In this document: positions 7,902 through 16,769 of the stretch, piece after piece
Position numbering within the stretch: the stretch's first letter is position 1
How the letters are laid out: every line of letters begins with the position of its first letter
Assembly (NCBI RefSeq): GCF_025791835.1
Contig: NZ_JAOXLP010000009.1
Coordinates: forward strand, 1 to 64,000
Direction of reading: 5' to 3'
DNA: 64,000 bases
DNA from: Roseomonas xinghualingensis
GTDB taxonomy: Bacteria; Pseudomonadota; Alphaproteobacteria; Acetobacterales; Acetobacteraceae
Translations under genes and position numbers: made by a program
The notes under the pieces: model-generated
What the model saw: the letters and a program-made list of their open reading frames with translations, nothing else
Databases searched by the model: none
What the model was told of the DNA's origin: nothing

Positions 7902-8894
7902 ATGACCATCCGTCGCCGCACCTTGCTTGGTGCCGCCGCTGCCACGCCGCTCGCCATACCGGCCTTTGCCCAGGCTCCTTTCCCCAGCCGGCCGCTGCGG
8001 ATTGTGGTGCCCTTCGCCCCTGGCGGCGCGGTGGACATCACCGGGCGGTTGCTGGCTGACAGGCTCCAGCCCGTGCTCGGGCAGAATGTGGTGGTGGAGA
8101 ACCGTGGCGGCGCTGGCGGCAATCTGGGTGCCGATGCCGTCGCGAAGGCCGACAAGGATGGCTACACCTTGCTGCTCGGTTCCGTTTCGATCATGGCGGC
8201 GAACAAGTACCTTTTCCGCAAGTCGATGCCGCTTGATCCGCAGGCCGACCTGGCCCCGGTGTCGCGGGTGACGACGGGGACCGTGCTGCTGGTTGTGAAC
8301 GCGCAGCGGCCGTGGCGGACCTTCGCGGATCTGGTCGCGGCGGCCAAGAAGGACCCGGGCAAGTACACGATGGGCTCCTCGGGCACCGGCACGATCAGCC
8401 ACCTCACCATGTCCTCCGTGAACCGCGCTTCGGGCATGGAGATCACCCATGTTCCCTATCGTGGCGGCGGCCCGGCCATCTCTGACCTGCTGGCGGGCAA
8501 TATCGACATGATGTTCGACGTCATCCCGGCGCTGATGCCGCATGTGCGCGAGGGCCGATTCCGCGCGCTCGCCGTGGGCAGCGCGGACCGCATCAGCTAT
8601 GTGCCGGAGCTGAAGGACGTGCCGGGCATGAAGGAGCTGCTGCCGAATGCCGGTATCGACATGCAGAGCTGGTATGCGATCAATGTGCCGACGGGTACGC
8701 CGCAGCCGGTGGTCGACAAGCTGCACTCCGCGGTCGTGCAGGTGACGAAGAGCGAGGACTTCAAGTCCCGCCTGGAGCCGCTGGGCTTCACGCCGATCTG
8801 GGACGAGACGCCGGCTGCCTATGGCGAGTATCTGAAGCAGCAGGACGCGCTGTGGAAGCGGCTGGTCGAGCAGTCGGGCGCGACGCTGGACTGA
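7902..8894 (+). CDS. Bug/TctC family tripartite tricarboxylate receptor 1
   Basis: 330 residues. The N-terminus MTIRRRTLLGAAAATPLAI ending at AQA is a twin-arginine-type signal. The mature part begins with PSRPLRIVVPFAPGGAVDI, then VVENRGGAGGNLGADAVAKA, HVPYRGGGPAISDLLAGNIDMM: the hallmark Bug motifs that bind carboxylate ligands through backbone and water contacts. Ligands in this family include citrate, glutarate, terephthalate and amino acids; this one cannot be assigned. There is no permease next to it. The start at 7902 is preferred to 7866 because it sits directly before the Arg-Arg motif. A strong terminator follows. Confidence 0.9.
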   Translation: MTIRRRTLLGAAAATPLAIPAFAQAPFPSRPLRIVVPFAPGGAVDITGRLLADRLQPVLGQNVVVENRGGAGGNLGADAVAKADKDGYTLLLGSVSIMAANKYLFRKSMPLDPQADLAPVSRVTTGTVLLVVNAQRPWRTFADLVAAAKKDPGKYTMGSSGTGTISHLTMSSVNRASGMEITHVPYRGGGPAISDLLAGNIDMMFDVIPALMPHVREGRFRALAVGSADRISYVPELKDVPGMKELLPNAGIDMQSWYAINVPTGTPQPVVDKLHSAVVQVTKSEDFKSRLEPLGFTPIWDETPAAYGEYLKQQDALWKRLVEQSGATLD

Positions 8895-8920
8895 TCGTCA
8901 CGCTGTTTGCGTGCGGGGGA

Positions 8921-8947
8921 GGGCGGCCTTTCGGGGCCGCCCTTTTT
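8921..8947 (+). terminator. Intrinsic terminator after Bug receptor 1
   Basis: A perfect 8-base-pair stem, GGGCGGCC and GGCCGCCC (8921-8928 with 8935-8942), has a 6-base loop and is followed by five T residues. It ends the receptor transcript. The SDR gene converges from the other side and stops at 8952. Confidence 0.85.
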
Positions 8948-8951
8948 CCGT

Positions 8952-9710
8952 TCAGGGGCCGAGGAGCTGGCCGCCATCGACCACGATGCTCTGGCCCGTG
9001 ACCCAGCTGGCGCGGGGGGAGGCGAGGAAGAGGGCGACCTCGGCGATCTCCTCCGGGCGACCCAGGCGGCCGAAGGGGATCTGGGCGAGGGTCGCGTTGT
9101 AGAGCTTCGGATCTTCAGTGCGGCGGCGTTCCCACATGCCGCCGGGGAACTCGATGGAGCCTGGGGCGATGCAGTTCGCGCGGATGCCATGGGCCGCGAG
9201 CATGCGGGCCTGGCTGGAAGTGTACTGCATCACCGCCGCCTTCACCGCCGCATAGGGGGCGGAGCGCTTCGTGGCCCGGAGCGCTGAGATGGAGGCGATG
9301 TTGATGATGCTGGCGCCCTGGCCTGATTTCTCCAGCCAGGGCTGCGCGGCGTGGCTGGCACGGACGACGGCCATGACATCGATGGAAAGGGAGGCGGCCC
9401 AGCCGGCCTCGTCATCCGTGCTGCCGAAGCCGGAGGCGTTGTTCACCAGGATATCGATGCCGCCAAGGGCATTCGCCGCATCCGGGATGAAGCGGGCGAT
9501 GGCCCCGGCATCCGAGAGGTCGCATGGGGCGGCGAAGGTCTGCGCGCCCTGGGCGGCGAGTTCGAGGCGCGTCTCCTCCAGTGTCCCGGCGCCGCGGGCG
9601 CAGATGGCGACCGAGGCGCCGGCCTTGGCGAAGGCCAATGCGATGGAGCGGCCGATGCCGCGGCTACCGCCCATGACCACCGCGCGCTTGCCCTGGAATT
9701 CCATGTTCAT
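8952..9710 (-). CDS. Short-chain dehydrogenase/reductase (SDR)
   Basis: 252 residues of classical SDR size. Nucleotide-binding GGSRGIG (14-20), structural NNASG (90-94), and the catalytic set S140 or S142, Y153 and K157 (APYAAVK) are present. The C-terminus VTGQSIVVDGGQLLGP is typical. Arg40 after strand 2 (AICARG) favours NADPH. The substrate is unknown; such genes often stand beside receptors for organic acids, but it is convergent with receptor 1 and separated from the next gene by a different orientation of function. It could be co-transcribed with the upstream amino-acid receptor gene, 55 bases away. Confidence 0.88.
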   Translation of the reverse strand: MNMEFQGKRAVVMGGSRGIGRSIALAFAKAGASVAICARGAGTLEETRLELAAQGAQTFAAPCDLSDAGAIARFIPDAANALGGIDILVNNASGFGSTDDEAGWAASLSIDVMAVVRASHAAQPWLEKSGQGASIINIASISALRATKRSAPYAAVKAAVMQYTSSQARMLAAHGIRANCIAPGSIEFPGGMWERRRTEDPKLYNATLAQIPFGRLGRPEEIAEVALFLASPRASWVTGQSIVVDGGQLLGP

Positions 9711-9765
9711 CCGTTCCTGCTCAACAGGCCGCGGATGATGGCGGAAGCCCGGCTTGCCGCAAGCC

Positions 9766-10785
9766 TCAGCGGAAGGGTGGAGACCACATCAGCCCGCCCT
9801 CGGTGGAAAGGCGGTTCGGGCCGCGCGGGGCGCCGAGCGGTGCCTGGTTGCGTTGCCAGATCTCCCCGTAATTCCCGACGGCGCGGATGGCGGACAGGGC
9901 CCAATCCGCCCGTAGGCCGAGCTGCTGGCCGAAATCACCGGAGGTGCCGAGCAGGCGGCGGGTTTCCGGGCTGGGGCCCTGGCTCATGGCTTCCGCATTC
10001 GCCTGGGTGACGCCCTGCTGCTCGGCGGCGATGAGGGCGTTGAGGGTCCATCTCACGATGTCGAACCAGCGCCAGTCGCCCTTGCGGACCATGGGGCCCA
10101 GGGGCTCGCTGGAGATGATATCGGGGAGGATGACGTATTCGTCCGCGCGTGGGCCCTGGCCGGCGCGGATGGAGGTGAGGCCGGAGAGATCGGTGGTGTA
10201 ACTGTCGCAGCGGCCAGAGAAGAAGGCCTGCTGCACCTCCTGGTAGCTCTCGATCAGCACGGGGGTGAAGCTGAAGTTGTTGGCGCGCGCCCAGTCGGCG
10301 AGGTTCAGCTCCGTGGTGCTGCCGGGCTGGATGCAGATGGTGGCGCCATCGAGTTCCTTGAGGCTGGTGACGCCGAGGTCGCGCTTCACGAGGAAGCCCT
10401 GGCCGTCATGCAGCAGCACGCCCGTGAAGGTGAGGCCGAGGCCGACATCGCGCGCGATGGTCCAGGTGGTGTTGCGGGCGAGGACATCCGCCTCGCCGGA
10501 TTGAAGGGCGGTGAAGCGGGTCTGCGGGGTGGTGGGGACGAAGCGGACCTTTTCCGGATCGCCCAGCACGGCGGCGGCGATGGCCCGGCAGAAATCGGCG
10601 TCCAGCCCGGTCCAGCGGCCCTGGCTGTCGGCCAGGGAAAGCCCGGCGACGCCGGTGGAGACGGCGCAGGCGAGGGTGCCCCGGGCGCGGACGGCGGCGA
10701 GGGTGTCGGGGGCCGGCTGGGCCTGGGCTGTCGCGGTGGCACCGAGGGCCAGGGCGGCAGCGAGGAGAAGGCGGCGAAGGGGCAT
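9766..10785 (-). CDS. Amino acid ABC transporter periplasmic receptor (AapJ-like), orphan
   Basis: 339 residues. A signal peptide (MPLRRLLLAAALALGATATAQAQ) is followed by the class 3 solute-binding start TLAAVRARGTLACAVSTG, then LDADFCRAIAAAVLG and the AapJ/BztA-type segment SEPLGPMVRKGDWRWFDIVRW. Such proteins deliver general L-amino acids to a polar amino acid ABC permease in the inner membrane. No permease or ATPase genes are near, so it must use a transporter encoded elsewhere or serve as a paralogue. The ATG at 10785 places the signal peptide at the N-terminus. Confidence 0.87.
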   Translation of the reverse strand: MPLRRLLLAAALALGATATAQAQPAPDTLAAVRARGTLACAVSTGVAGLSLADSQGRWTGLDADFCRAIAAAVLGDPEKVRFVPTTPQTRFTALQSGEADVLARNTTWTIARDVGLGLTFTGVLLHDGQGFLVKRDLGVTSLKELDGATICIQPGSTTELNLADWARANNFSFTPVLIESYQEVQQAFFSGRCDSYTTDLSGLTSIRAGQGPRADEYVILPDIISSEPLGPMVRKGDWRWFDIVRWTLNALIAAEQQGVTQANAEAMSQGPSPETRRLLGTSGDFGQQLGLRADWALSAIRAVGNYGEIWQRNQAPLGAPRGPNRLSTEGGLMWSPPFR

Positions 10786-10888
10786 GGCAGGAGATCCTTG
10801 GCTCGGCGGCGGGTTCGCGGGGCGAACGTGGTTGGGGGGTGGGGGTTGTCGGCGCCGGACTGCTGTTGCGCCCATGGGCGTGATGGTT

Positions 10889-10900
10889 TCATCATATGAA
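10889..10900. promoter_or_regulatory. Possible operator for the GntR gene
   Basis: The TTCATCATATGAA region contains the perfect palindrome TCATATGA about 30 bases before the regulator start, in the 145-base gap between divergent genes. GntR/FadR-type regulators bind short palindromes in such places. This is position-based inference only. Confidence 0.25.
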
Positions 10901-10929
10901 GCAAGATCTGATGAAGCGGGAGGAGGTGG

Positions 10930-11685
10930 TTGAGGTCAGGGCGGCTTCATGCGCGGGTGACGGAGGCGATAGGCCGTTCGATTCTGCGCGGCGAGATCGA
11001 GCCTGGCCACGCCCTGCCGGTGGAGGACGCGCTGGCGGCCGAGCATGGCGTCAGCCGCGCGGTGATCCGGGAGGCGATGAAGTCACTTTCGGCCAAGGGG
11101 ATGGTTTCCGTGCGGCCCAGCCGGGGCACGCGGGTGCTGCCGCGGGGGCGGTGGCAGATTCTTGATCCCGATGTGCTGGACTGGCTGGGCGGGAGCCCGC
11201 CGGAGCCGGATTTCGTCACGGAACTGCTCGAACTGCGCCTGATGATCGAGCCGGAGGCGGCGCGGCTGGCCGCGCGGCGGGCGACGGTGGAGGATGTGGC
11301 CGCGATGCGCGCGGCGCTGGCGCGGATGGCCGCGGCGCTGGATGGCGAGGGCGACTACGTCACGGCCGACATCGCCTTCCACGAGGCGCTGCTGGAGGCA
11401 GCGCATAACCGCTTCCTGAACCAGCTGGGCAGCGCGATGTCGCGGCTGCTGCGCTTCGGCACGAATCTGTCCTGGCGGTATCCGGATGCGGCGCGCGGCA
11501 GCCTGCCCGTGCATGGCGCGGTGCTGGAGGCGGTGGCGCGTGGCGACGGCGAGGAAGCGGCTGCGCATGTGCTGCACCTGATCGAGCGGCACGAGAGGCA
11601 TTTGCGCGGCATGCTGGGCAGCATGCCGGGCGGAGTGGACCACATGGCGCGGAACAGCGCCGATGGAGAGGAGAACAGGTCATGA
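10930..11685 (+). CDS. FadR-subfamily GntR regulator (FCD domain)
   Basis: 251 residues. A winged-helix DNA-binding domain occupies about 1-75 (ILRGEIEPGHALPVEDALAA, then GVSRAVIREAMKSLSAKGMV). The FCD ligand domain follows with LRLMIEPEAARLAARRAT, and candidate metal or ligand residues are D and H in DIAFHEALLEAAHN, H in PVHGAVLEAV and H in HVLHLIERHE. The start appears to be TTG at 10930, with GGAGG 6 bases upstream; ATG codons nearby are in other frames. Its stop overlaps the start of the next Bug receptor as ATGA, and UxaA follows, so it probably controls this sugar-acid cassette and responds to the substrate or an intermediate. Confidence 0.85.
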   Translation: MRSGRLHARVTEAIGRSILRGEIEPGHALPVEDALAAEHGVSRAVIREAMKSLSAKGMVSVRPSRGTRVLPRGRWQILDPDVLDWLGGSPPEPDFVTELLELRLMIEPEAARLAARRATVEDVAAMRAALARMAAALDGEGDYVTADIAFHEALLEAAHNRFLNQLGSAMSRLLRFGTNLSWRYPDAARGSLPVHGAVLEAVARGDGEEAAAHVLHLIERHERHLRGMLGSMPGGVDHMARNSADGEENRS

Positions 11686-12665
11686 CGGGTTTTTCGCGGC
11701 GGGTGGTGCTGGGCGGCGCGGTGGGTCTTGCGGGCGGGCTGGCAGCGCCCGCGCTGGCGCAGGCCGGGTGGCGGCCTTCGCGGCCCATGCGGTTCATCGT
11801 GCCCTTCGCGCCGGGGGGATCGGCCGACATGCTCTCGCGCATGGCGGCGGAGGCGATCGGCTCACGGCTCGGGCAGCCAGTGGTGGTGGAGAACCGCGCC
11901 GGGGCCGGCGGCAATATCGGGACCGATGCGCTGGCGAAGGCCGATCCGGACGGGCATGCGGTCGGGCTCGTGACGGTGGGCACGGGCGCGATCAACTACG
12001 CGATCTATCGCAGCATGCCCTATGGTCCCAAGGACCTCGCTGCGATCTCCAACATCTGCAACGTCCCGAACGTTATCATGGTGGCGAACCGCGTTCCGGC
12101 GAAGACGCTGGGCGAGCTGGTGGAACTGGCGCGGCAGGAGGAGGGGAAGCTCAACTTCGGCTCCGCCGGCATCGGGACGAGCCTGCATCTGACGGGTGAG
12201 ATGCTCAAGGGCGGCAGCGGGCTGGACATGACGCATATCCCCTTCCGCGGGGCGGCGCAGATGCTGCTGGAGGCGGCGGCCGGGCGGGTTGAGATCCTGG
12301 TGGACAACCTTCCCTCTGCACTGCCGCAGATCAAGGACGGGCGGGTGCGGGCGCTGGCGGTGACGGATACGCGGCGCAGCCCCTCCCTGCCGGAGGTGCC
12401 GACGACGGTGGAGGCGGGCTTCCCCCATATCGAGGCCGTGGCCTGGTTCGGCGTGGTGGCGCCCGGGCAGACGCCGCGCCCGGCAGTGGAGGCGATTTCC
12501 GCCGCGCTGCAGGATGCGATCCGGGAGCCTGGCTTCCGTGCGAAGCTGGCGGAACAGGGATCGGAGCCGGTGGGCAACACTCCAGCGGAGTTCGAGGCCT
12601 TCATCGCCGCCGAGATCGCCAAATGGGGCGAGGTGGTGCGCAAGGCCGGCGTGGTGCTGGATTAG
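11682..12665 (+). CDS. Bug/TctC family receptor 2, in a sugar-acid cassette
   Basis: 327 residues. Twin-arginine-like signal (FSRRVVLGGAVGLAGGL, cleavage after ALAQA), then SRPMRFIVPFAPGGSADML, VVENRAGAGGNIGTDALAKA and HIPFRGAAQMLLEAAAGRV. It starts inside the end of the GntR gene (ATGA overlap) and ends 4 bases before UxaA, so translation of the three is coupled. That context suggests the ligand is a hexarate or hexonate such as galactarate, glucarate or altronate. This is inferred from gene order, not from the binding site. Confidence 0.9.
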   Translation: MTGFSRRVVLGGAVGLAGGLAAPALAQAGWRPSRPMRFIVPFAPGGSADMLSRMAAEAIGSRLGQPVVVENRAGAGGNIGTDALAKADPDGHAVGLVTVGTGAINYAIYRSMPYGPKDLAAISNICNVPNVIMVANRVPAKTLGELVELARQEEGKLNFGSAGIGTSLHLTGEMLKGGSGLDMTHIPFRGAAQMLLEAAAGRVEILVDNLPSALPQIKDGRVRALAVTDTRRSPSLPEVPTTVEAGFPHIEAVAWFGVVAPGQTPRPAVEAISAALQDAIREPGFRAKLAEQGSEPVGNTPAEFEAFIAAEIAKWGEVVRKAGVVLD

Positions 12666-12669
12666 GCCG

Positions 12670-14217
12670 ATGATTGATCTATCGGCGAAGCGCGCGGCCG
12701 GCCCGGCGATCCGGCTGCATCCGCGGGACAATGTGGTGGTGGCGCGCGTGCCGGTCCCGGCGGGCACGGCCATCCCCGGGGAGAATGTCGTGGCGCAGCA
12801 GGACGTGCCGGCCGGGCACAAGCTGGCGACGGCGGACATTCCCGCGGGCGGCGCCATCCGCAAGTATGACGTGGTGATCGGCTTCGCCGGGGAGGACATC
12901 CCCGCCGGCACCTATGTGCATGCGCATAACTGCCTGATGCAGGAGTTCCAGCGGGACTACGCCTTCTGCGAGGACTACCGCCCGGTGGACTATGTGCCGG
13001 AGGCGGAGCGGGCGACATTCCAGGGGATCGTGCGGGCGGATGGGCGCGTGGGGACGCGCAACTACATCGCCATCGCCTCCACCGTGAACTGCTCGGCGAC
13101 GGTGGTGCGCGGGATCGCGGATTACTTCACGCCGGAGCGGCTGGCGGATTACCCGAATGTCGATGGCGTGGTGGCGCTGAGCCATACGCTGGGCTGCGGC
13201 ATGGAGATGACCGGCGAGCCGATGGCGCTGCTGCGGCGGACCATCGCGGGCTATGTGCGCCATGCGAATGTGGCTGGCGTGGTGATCGTCGGGCTGGGCT
13301 GCGAGCGCAACCAGATCGGCGGGCTTATGGAGGAGCAGAGGCTGCGCGCGGGGCCGTTGCTGCACACCATGGTGATGCAGGAGGTGGGCGGCACGCGGAA
13401 GACGATCGAGGCGGGGGTCGAGGCGGTGCGCGCGATGCTGCCGGAGGCGAACCGCGTGACGCGGCAGACGGTTTCGGCGGAGCATCTGACCGTCGGGCTG
13501 CAATGCGGCGGGTCGGACGGGTTTTCCTCGATCACGGCCAATCCGTCGCTGGGGGCGGCGATGGATATCCTCGTGCGGCATGGCGGCACGGCGATCCTGT
13601 CGGAGACGCCGGAGATCAACGGGGTGGAGCACACGTTGACGCGGCGCGCGGTGTCCCGCGAGGTTGGCGAGAAGCTGCTGGAGCGGCTGCGCTGGTGGAA
13701 GGAAGAATATGCCGCCGGGCGCGACACGCAGATCAACGGCAAGGTGAGTCCCGGCAATCAGGCGGGCGGGCTGGCGAACATCATCGAGAAGTCGCTCGGT
13801 TCCTCGATGAAGGGAGGCACGGGGCCGATGATGGAGGTGTACCGCTATGCCGAGCCTGTGACGCAGAAGGGCTTCGTCTTCATGGATACGCCGGGCTACG
13901 ATCCGGTATCGGCGACCGGGCAGGTGGCGGGGGGCGCGAATCTGATCGCCTTCACCACCGGGCGCGGGTCCATGTTCGGCGCGAAGCCGGTGCCTTCGGT
14001 GAAGCTTGCCACCAACACGCCGATGTACCGGCGGCTGGTGGATGACATGGATATCAATTGCGGGCTCGTGCTCGATGGAGAGGCGACCATCCAGGAGATG
14101 GGCGAGCGCATCTTCCGCCTGTTGCTGGACACGGCCAGCGGGACGCGCAGCAAGAGCGAGGAGCTGGGGGTGGGCAACAATGAGTTCGTTCCCTGGCAGA
14201 TCGGGATCACGGGATAG
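12670..14217 (+). CDS. UxaA/GarD-family sugar-acid dehydratase
   Basis: 515 residues, the full two-domain form. Residues about 1-85 are the SAF-like N-terminal domain (AIRLHPRDNVVVARVPVPAG ... GTYVHAHNC). The catalytic part follows with GRVGTRNYIAIASTVNC, VALSHTLGCGM, IVGLGCERNQI, LTVGLQCGGSDGFSSITANP and FTTGRGSMFG, with conserved cysteines that fit a metal-dependent enzyme. The family removes water from altronate or galactarate to give 2-keto-3-deoxy acids. The exact substrate cannot be decided. It begins 4 bases after receptor 2 stops and shares the operon with its GntR regulator. No aldolase or kinase for the product is adjacent. Confidence 0.87.
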   Translation: MIDLSAKRAAGPAIRLHPRDNVVVARVPVPAGTAIPGENVVAQQDVPAGHKLATADIPAGGAIRKYDVVIGFAGEDIPAGTYVHAHNCLMQEFQRDYAFCEDYRPVDYVPEAERATFQGIVRADGRVGTRNYIAIASTVNCSATVVRGIADYFTPERLADYPNVDGVVALSHTLGCGMEMTGEPMALLRRTIAGYVRHANVAGVVIVGLGCERNQIGGLMEEQRLRAGPLLHTMVMQEVGGTRKTIEAGVEAVRAMLPEANRVTRQTVSAEHLTVGLQCGGSDGFSSITANPSLGAAMDILVRHGGTAILSETPEINGVEHTLTRRAVSREVGEKLLERLRWWKEEYAAGRDTQINGKVSPGNQAGGLANIIEKSLGSSMKGGTGPMMEVYRYAEPVTQKGFVFMDTPGYDPVSATGQVAGGANLIAFTTGRGSMFGAKPVPSVKLATNTPMYRRLVDDMDINCGLVLDGEATIQEMGERIFRLLLDTASGTRSKSEELGVGNNEFVPWQIGITG

Positions 14218-14226
14218 GCCGTGCCC

Positions 14227-14257
14227 TGCCCCAGCTCCCTTCGAAGGGAGCGGGGCA
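14227..14257 (+). terminator. Strong hairpin after the UxaA gene
   Basis: The 8-bp stem GCTCCCTT/AAGGGAGC is extended by TGCCCC/GGGGCA across one bulged A, followed by a short T run (CTTT). It probably ends the GntR-Bug-UxaA transcript and separates it from receptor 3. Confidence 0.6.
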
Positions 14258-14338
14258 CTTTGGCCCGGGAATCGCATGGCGCCCCTGGCACACCCTTCGG
14301 CATGCTGGGGGCGAATGATCGAGTGACTGGAGAACTGA

Positions 14339-15337
14339 ATGCTGCGACGTCGATCCCTCATGGCCGGGCTTGCGGCCCTGCCCGCGCTGGCGGCCCCAAC
14401 CCTGGCGCAGCCCCTGGCTGGCGGCCGGCCATTACGGGTGGTGGTGCCTTTCCCGCCGGGTGGCGCGATCGACCTGCTGGGGCGGCTGGTCGCGGAGCGG
14501 CTGGGGCCCGCGTTGGGGCAGGGCGTGGTGGTGGAGAACCGCGGCGGCGCGGGCGGCATCCTGGGCACGGATGCCGTCGCCAAGGGGCCGAATGACGGCT
14601 CCATGATCGGGGTGATCGGCGGCGCGACGATGACCGCCTATCCCTTCCTCTACAGCAAGCTGCCCTTCGACCCGGTGAAGGACCTGACGCCGCTCTCGCT
14701 CATCAACACGGGCGCTTTGATCTGCGTGGTGAATGCCGAGGTGGCGGCGCAGAAGGGCTGGACGGATTTCCGCAAGCTGGTCGCCTATTCCAAGGCGCAT
14801 CCGGACCAGGTGAAGATGGGTTCCTCGGGCCCTGGCACCTCCTCGCATCTCTGCATCGAGGCGGTGAACGCCATGGCGGGCGCGCGCTTCCTGCATGTGC
14901 CCTATCGCGGCGGCGCACCGGCCATCACGGATCTGCTCGCCGGGACGATCGACATGATGTTCGACGTGACGCCCGCGCTGGTGCCGCATGTGCAGAGCGG
15001 CAAGTTCAAGGCGCTGACGCTTTCCTCCAAGGCGCGGATGGACTTCATGCCGGATCTGCCGGCCATGGGGGATTTCGCGGATCTCGGGCTGGGCGATCTG
15101 GATATCTCGCCCTGGAATGCGCTGATGGCCCCGGCGAATACGCCCGAGCCGGTGGTGAAGCAGCTTTTCGAAGCGATCAAGAAGGTGGCCGCCGATCCCA
15201 CCTTCGTCTCCAAGCTGAAGCCTCTGGGTTATGACGTGGTGGTCAGCGAGAGCCCGGCGGCGCTGGCGGCGCAGGTCGCGCGGGAGACGCCGATGTGGCG
15301 GCGGCTCGTCGAGATCTCCGGGACGAAGCTGGACTGA
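14339..15337 (+). CDS. Bug/TctC family receptor 3
   Basis: 332 residues with a twin-arginine-type signal MLRRRSLMAGLAALPALAA ending near LAQ. Hallmark segments are RPLRVVVPFPPGGAIDLLG, VVENRGGAGGILGTDAVAKG, HVPYRGGAPAITDLLAGTID and the C-terminal PMWRRLVEISGTKLD. It is closely similar in pattern to receptor 1 (both have the PYRGG-P-ITDLLAG and MMFDV-PALVPHV-like stretches), so the two may be duplicates. The ligand is unknown. It lies 121 bases after UxaA beyond a hairpin, so it is probably a separate unit. Confidence 0.9.
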   Translation: MLRRRSLMAGLAALPALAAPTLAQPLAGGRPLRVVVPFPPGGAIDLLGRLVAERLGPALGQGVVVENRGGAGGILGTDAVAKGPNDGSMIGVIGGATMTAYPFLYSKLPFDPVKDLTPLSLINTGALICVVNAEVAAQKGWTDFRKLVAYSKAHPDQVKMGSSGPGTSSHLCIEAVNAMAGARFLHVPYRGGAPAITDLLAGTIDMMFDVTPALVPHVQSGKFKALTLSSKARMDFMPDLPAMGDFADLGLGDLDISPWNALMAPANTPEPVVKQLFEAIKKVAADPTFVSKLKPLGYDVVVSESPAALAAQVARETPMWRRLVEISGTKLD

Positions 15338-15345
15338 GTGCTTCC

Positions 15346-15369
15346 GGGGCGGGCCTTGTAGCCCGCCCC
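15346..15369 (+). terminator. Terminator-like hairpin after Bug receptor 3
   Basis: A perfect 9-bp stem GGGGCGGGC/GCCCGCCCC with a 6-base loop lies 9 bases after the stop codon. The T tract is poor (GATCCTT), so termination may be partial. Confidence 0.6.
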
Positions 15370-15482
15370 GATCCTTCCCCGCTCCGCTGTGCGGAACCAG
15401 GGACCCTGGCGTGACATTTCCTGACTGGCCCTGGCCGGGCGCCTGGGGGAAACCCTGCCGTGCTTGGTCCGCTTGGATTGGA

Positions 15483-16769
15483 ATGGTGTCGGGGGATTGC
15501 GACTTTCTGGTGGTTGGTGCCGGCGCGGCGGGGATCGCGGCGGGGCGCGAGGCGTTGGCACTGGGCCTGACGGTCCGGGTCCTGGAGGCGCGCGGGCGGG
15601 TCGGGGGCCGGGCCTGCACCGATCTTTCCCTGGGTGCGCCTTTCGACCTGGGGGCAACCTGGCTGCATGCGGCGCAGTCCAATCCTCTGGTGCCGCTGGC
15701 CGAGGCGGTGGGGCTTTCCCTGTTCGACCATGATGCCGTGCGGGATTCCCGCGTCTGGATGGGGGACCGCTGGGCGACTCCATCCGAGGCACGGGATTAC
15801 GAGGAAGCGGAGCGGGCCTGGCATCTGGCGGTCCGCCAGGCGGTGCGGCCCGGTGCGCGCGGGATGAGCCTGGCGGATGCCGCGCCGCGCGGCGGATTCT
15901 GGGATGCGAGCCTGACCCATTGGGAGGGGCCGGTCATCTCGGCGGCCGAGGCGCGGGACATCGACCTGGGCGACTACCTTTCCACTTTGCTGGTCGGCAC
16001 CAATCTCTTGCCTCGGGAAGGCTGCGGCCATCTGCTCGAAGTCCTGGCCGCCGGCCTTCCGGTGACGCTGGGCGCGCCGGTGGAGCGCTTGGCCTGGGAC
16101 GGGCGGCGGGTACGGGCCGAGGGTCTCTTCGGCACGATCGAGGCCGGGGCGGCGGTGGTGACGGTCTCGACCGGGGTTCTGGCCTCGGGCGCGATCCGCT
16201 TCGAACCGGGGCTGCCGGAGGCGGTGCTGCAGGCCGTGCACGATCTGCCCATGGGGCTGCTCGGCAAGGTCGGGCTGCGCGCGTCCGGGGAAGACCGGCT
16301 GGACATCCCGCCCTTCGGCGGGATCGAACGGCGCGTGGAGGAGGGGGAGCGGGCGATGACCTTCGTCGCCTGGCCCTTCGGGCGCGACCATATCCAGGGC
16401 TTCGCCGGTGGGGCGCTGGCCTGGGAGGCGGAGCGGGAAGGAGAGGCGGCCATGGTCGATCTGGCCTTCTCCGAACTGCACCGGATCTATGGAGGACGGG
16501 TGGACAAGGCGCTGCGGCGGGATGGGGCGGTGGTTTCGGGCTGGGGGCACGATCCCTGGTCCCGCGGGGCCTATGCGGCGCTGCGGCCCGGCCGCGGCGG
16601 AGCGCGGGAGGCGCTTTCCGCCCCTATCGGCGGCGGGCGGCTGCGGCTGGCGGGAGAGGCCTGCCATGCAAGCCTGGCTGGGACGCTGGCAGGAGCCTGG
16701 CTCAGCGGGGCGCAGGCGGCACGGCAGGCGGCCGCGCTGCTGCGGTCGGTTCGGGACCTTTCGGCGTGA
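15483..16769 (+). CDS. Flavin-containing amine oxidase family protein
   Basis: 428 residues. The N-terminal FAD-binding Rossmann motif is clear: DFLVVGAGAAGIAAGREALA, followed by VLEARGRVGGRACT. The C-terminus holds the second FAD contact, GGGRLRLAGEACHASLAGTLAGAW, typical of monoamine and polyamine oxidases. The enzyme should oxidise an amine with release of H2O2. The ATG at 15483 gives a normal N-terminus. Its stop overlaps the GTG start of the Mla permease as GTGA, which ties this oxidase to the lipid-transport operon. The functional link is unexplained. Confidence 0.85.
   Translation: MVSGDCDFLVVGAGAAGIAAGREALALGLTVRVLEARGRVGGRACTDLSLGAPFDLGATWLHAAQSNPLVPLAEAVGLSLFDHDAVRDSRVWMGDRWATPSEARDYEEAERAWHLAVRQAVRPGARGMSLADAAPRGGFWDASLTHWEGPVISAAEARDIDLGDYLSTLLVGTNLLPREGCGHLLEVLAAGLPVTLGAPVERLAWDGRRVRAEGLFGTIEAGAAVVTVSTGVLASGAIRFEPGLPEAVLQAVHDLPMGLLGKVGLRASGEDRLDIPPFGGIERRVEEGERAMTFVAWPFGRDHIQGFAGGALAWEAEREGEAAMVDLAFSELHRIYGGRVDKALRRDGAVVSGWGHDPWSRGAYAALRPGRGGAREALSAPIGGGRLRLAGEACHASLAGTLAGAWLSGAQAARQAAALLRSVRDLSA

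Noticed and set aside
12679..14604. A 641-codon open frame antisense to UxaA
   Set aside because: Same artefact of GC-rich coding; UxaA motifs on the plus strand are unambiguous.
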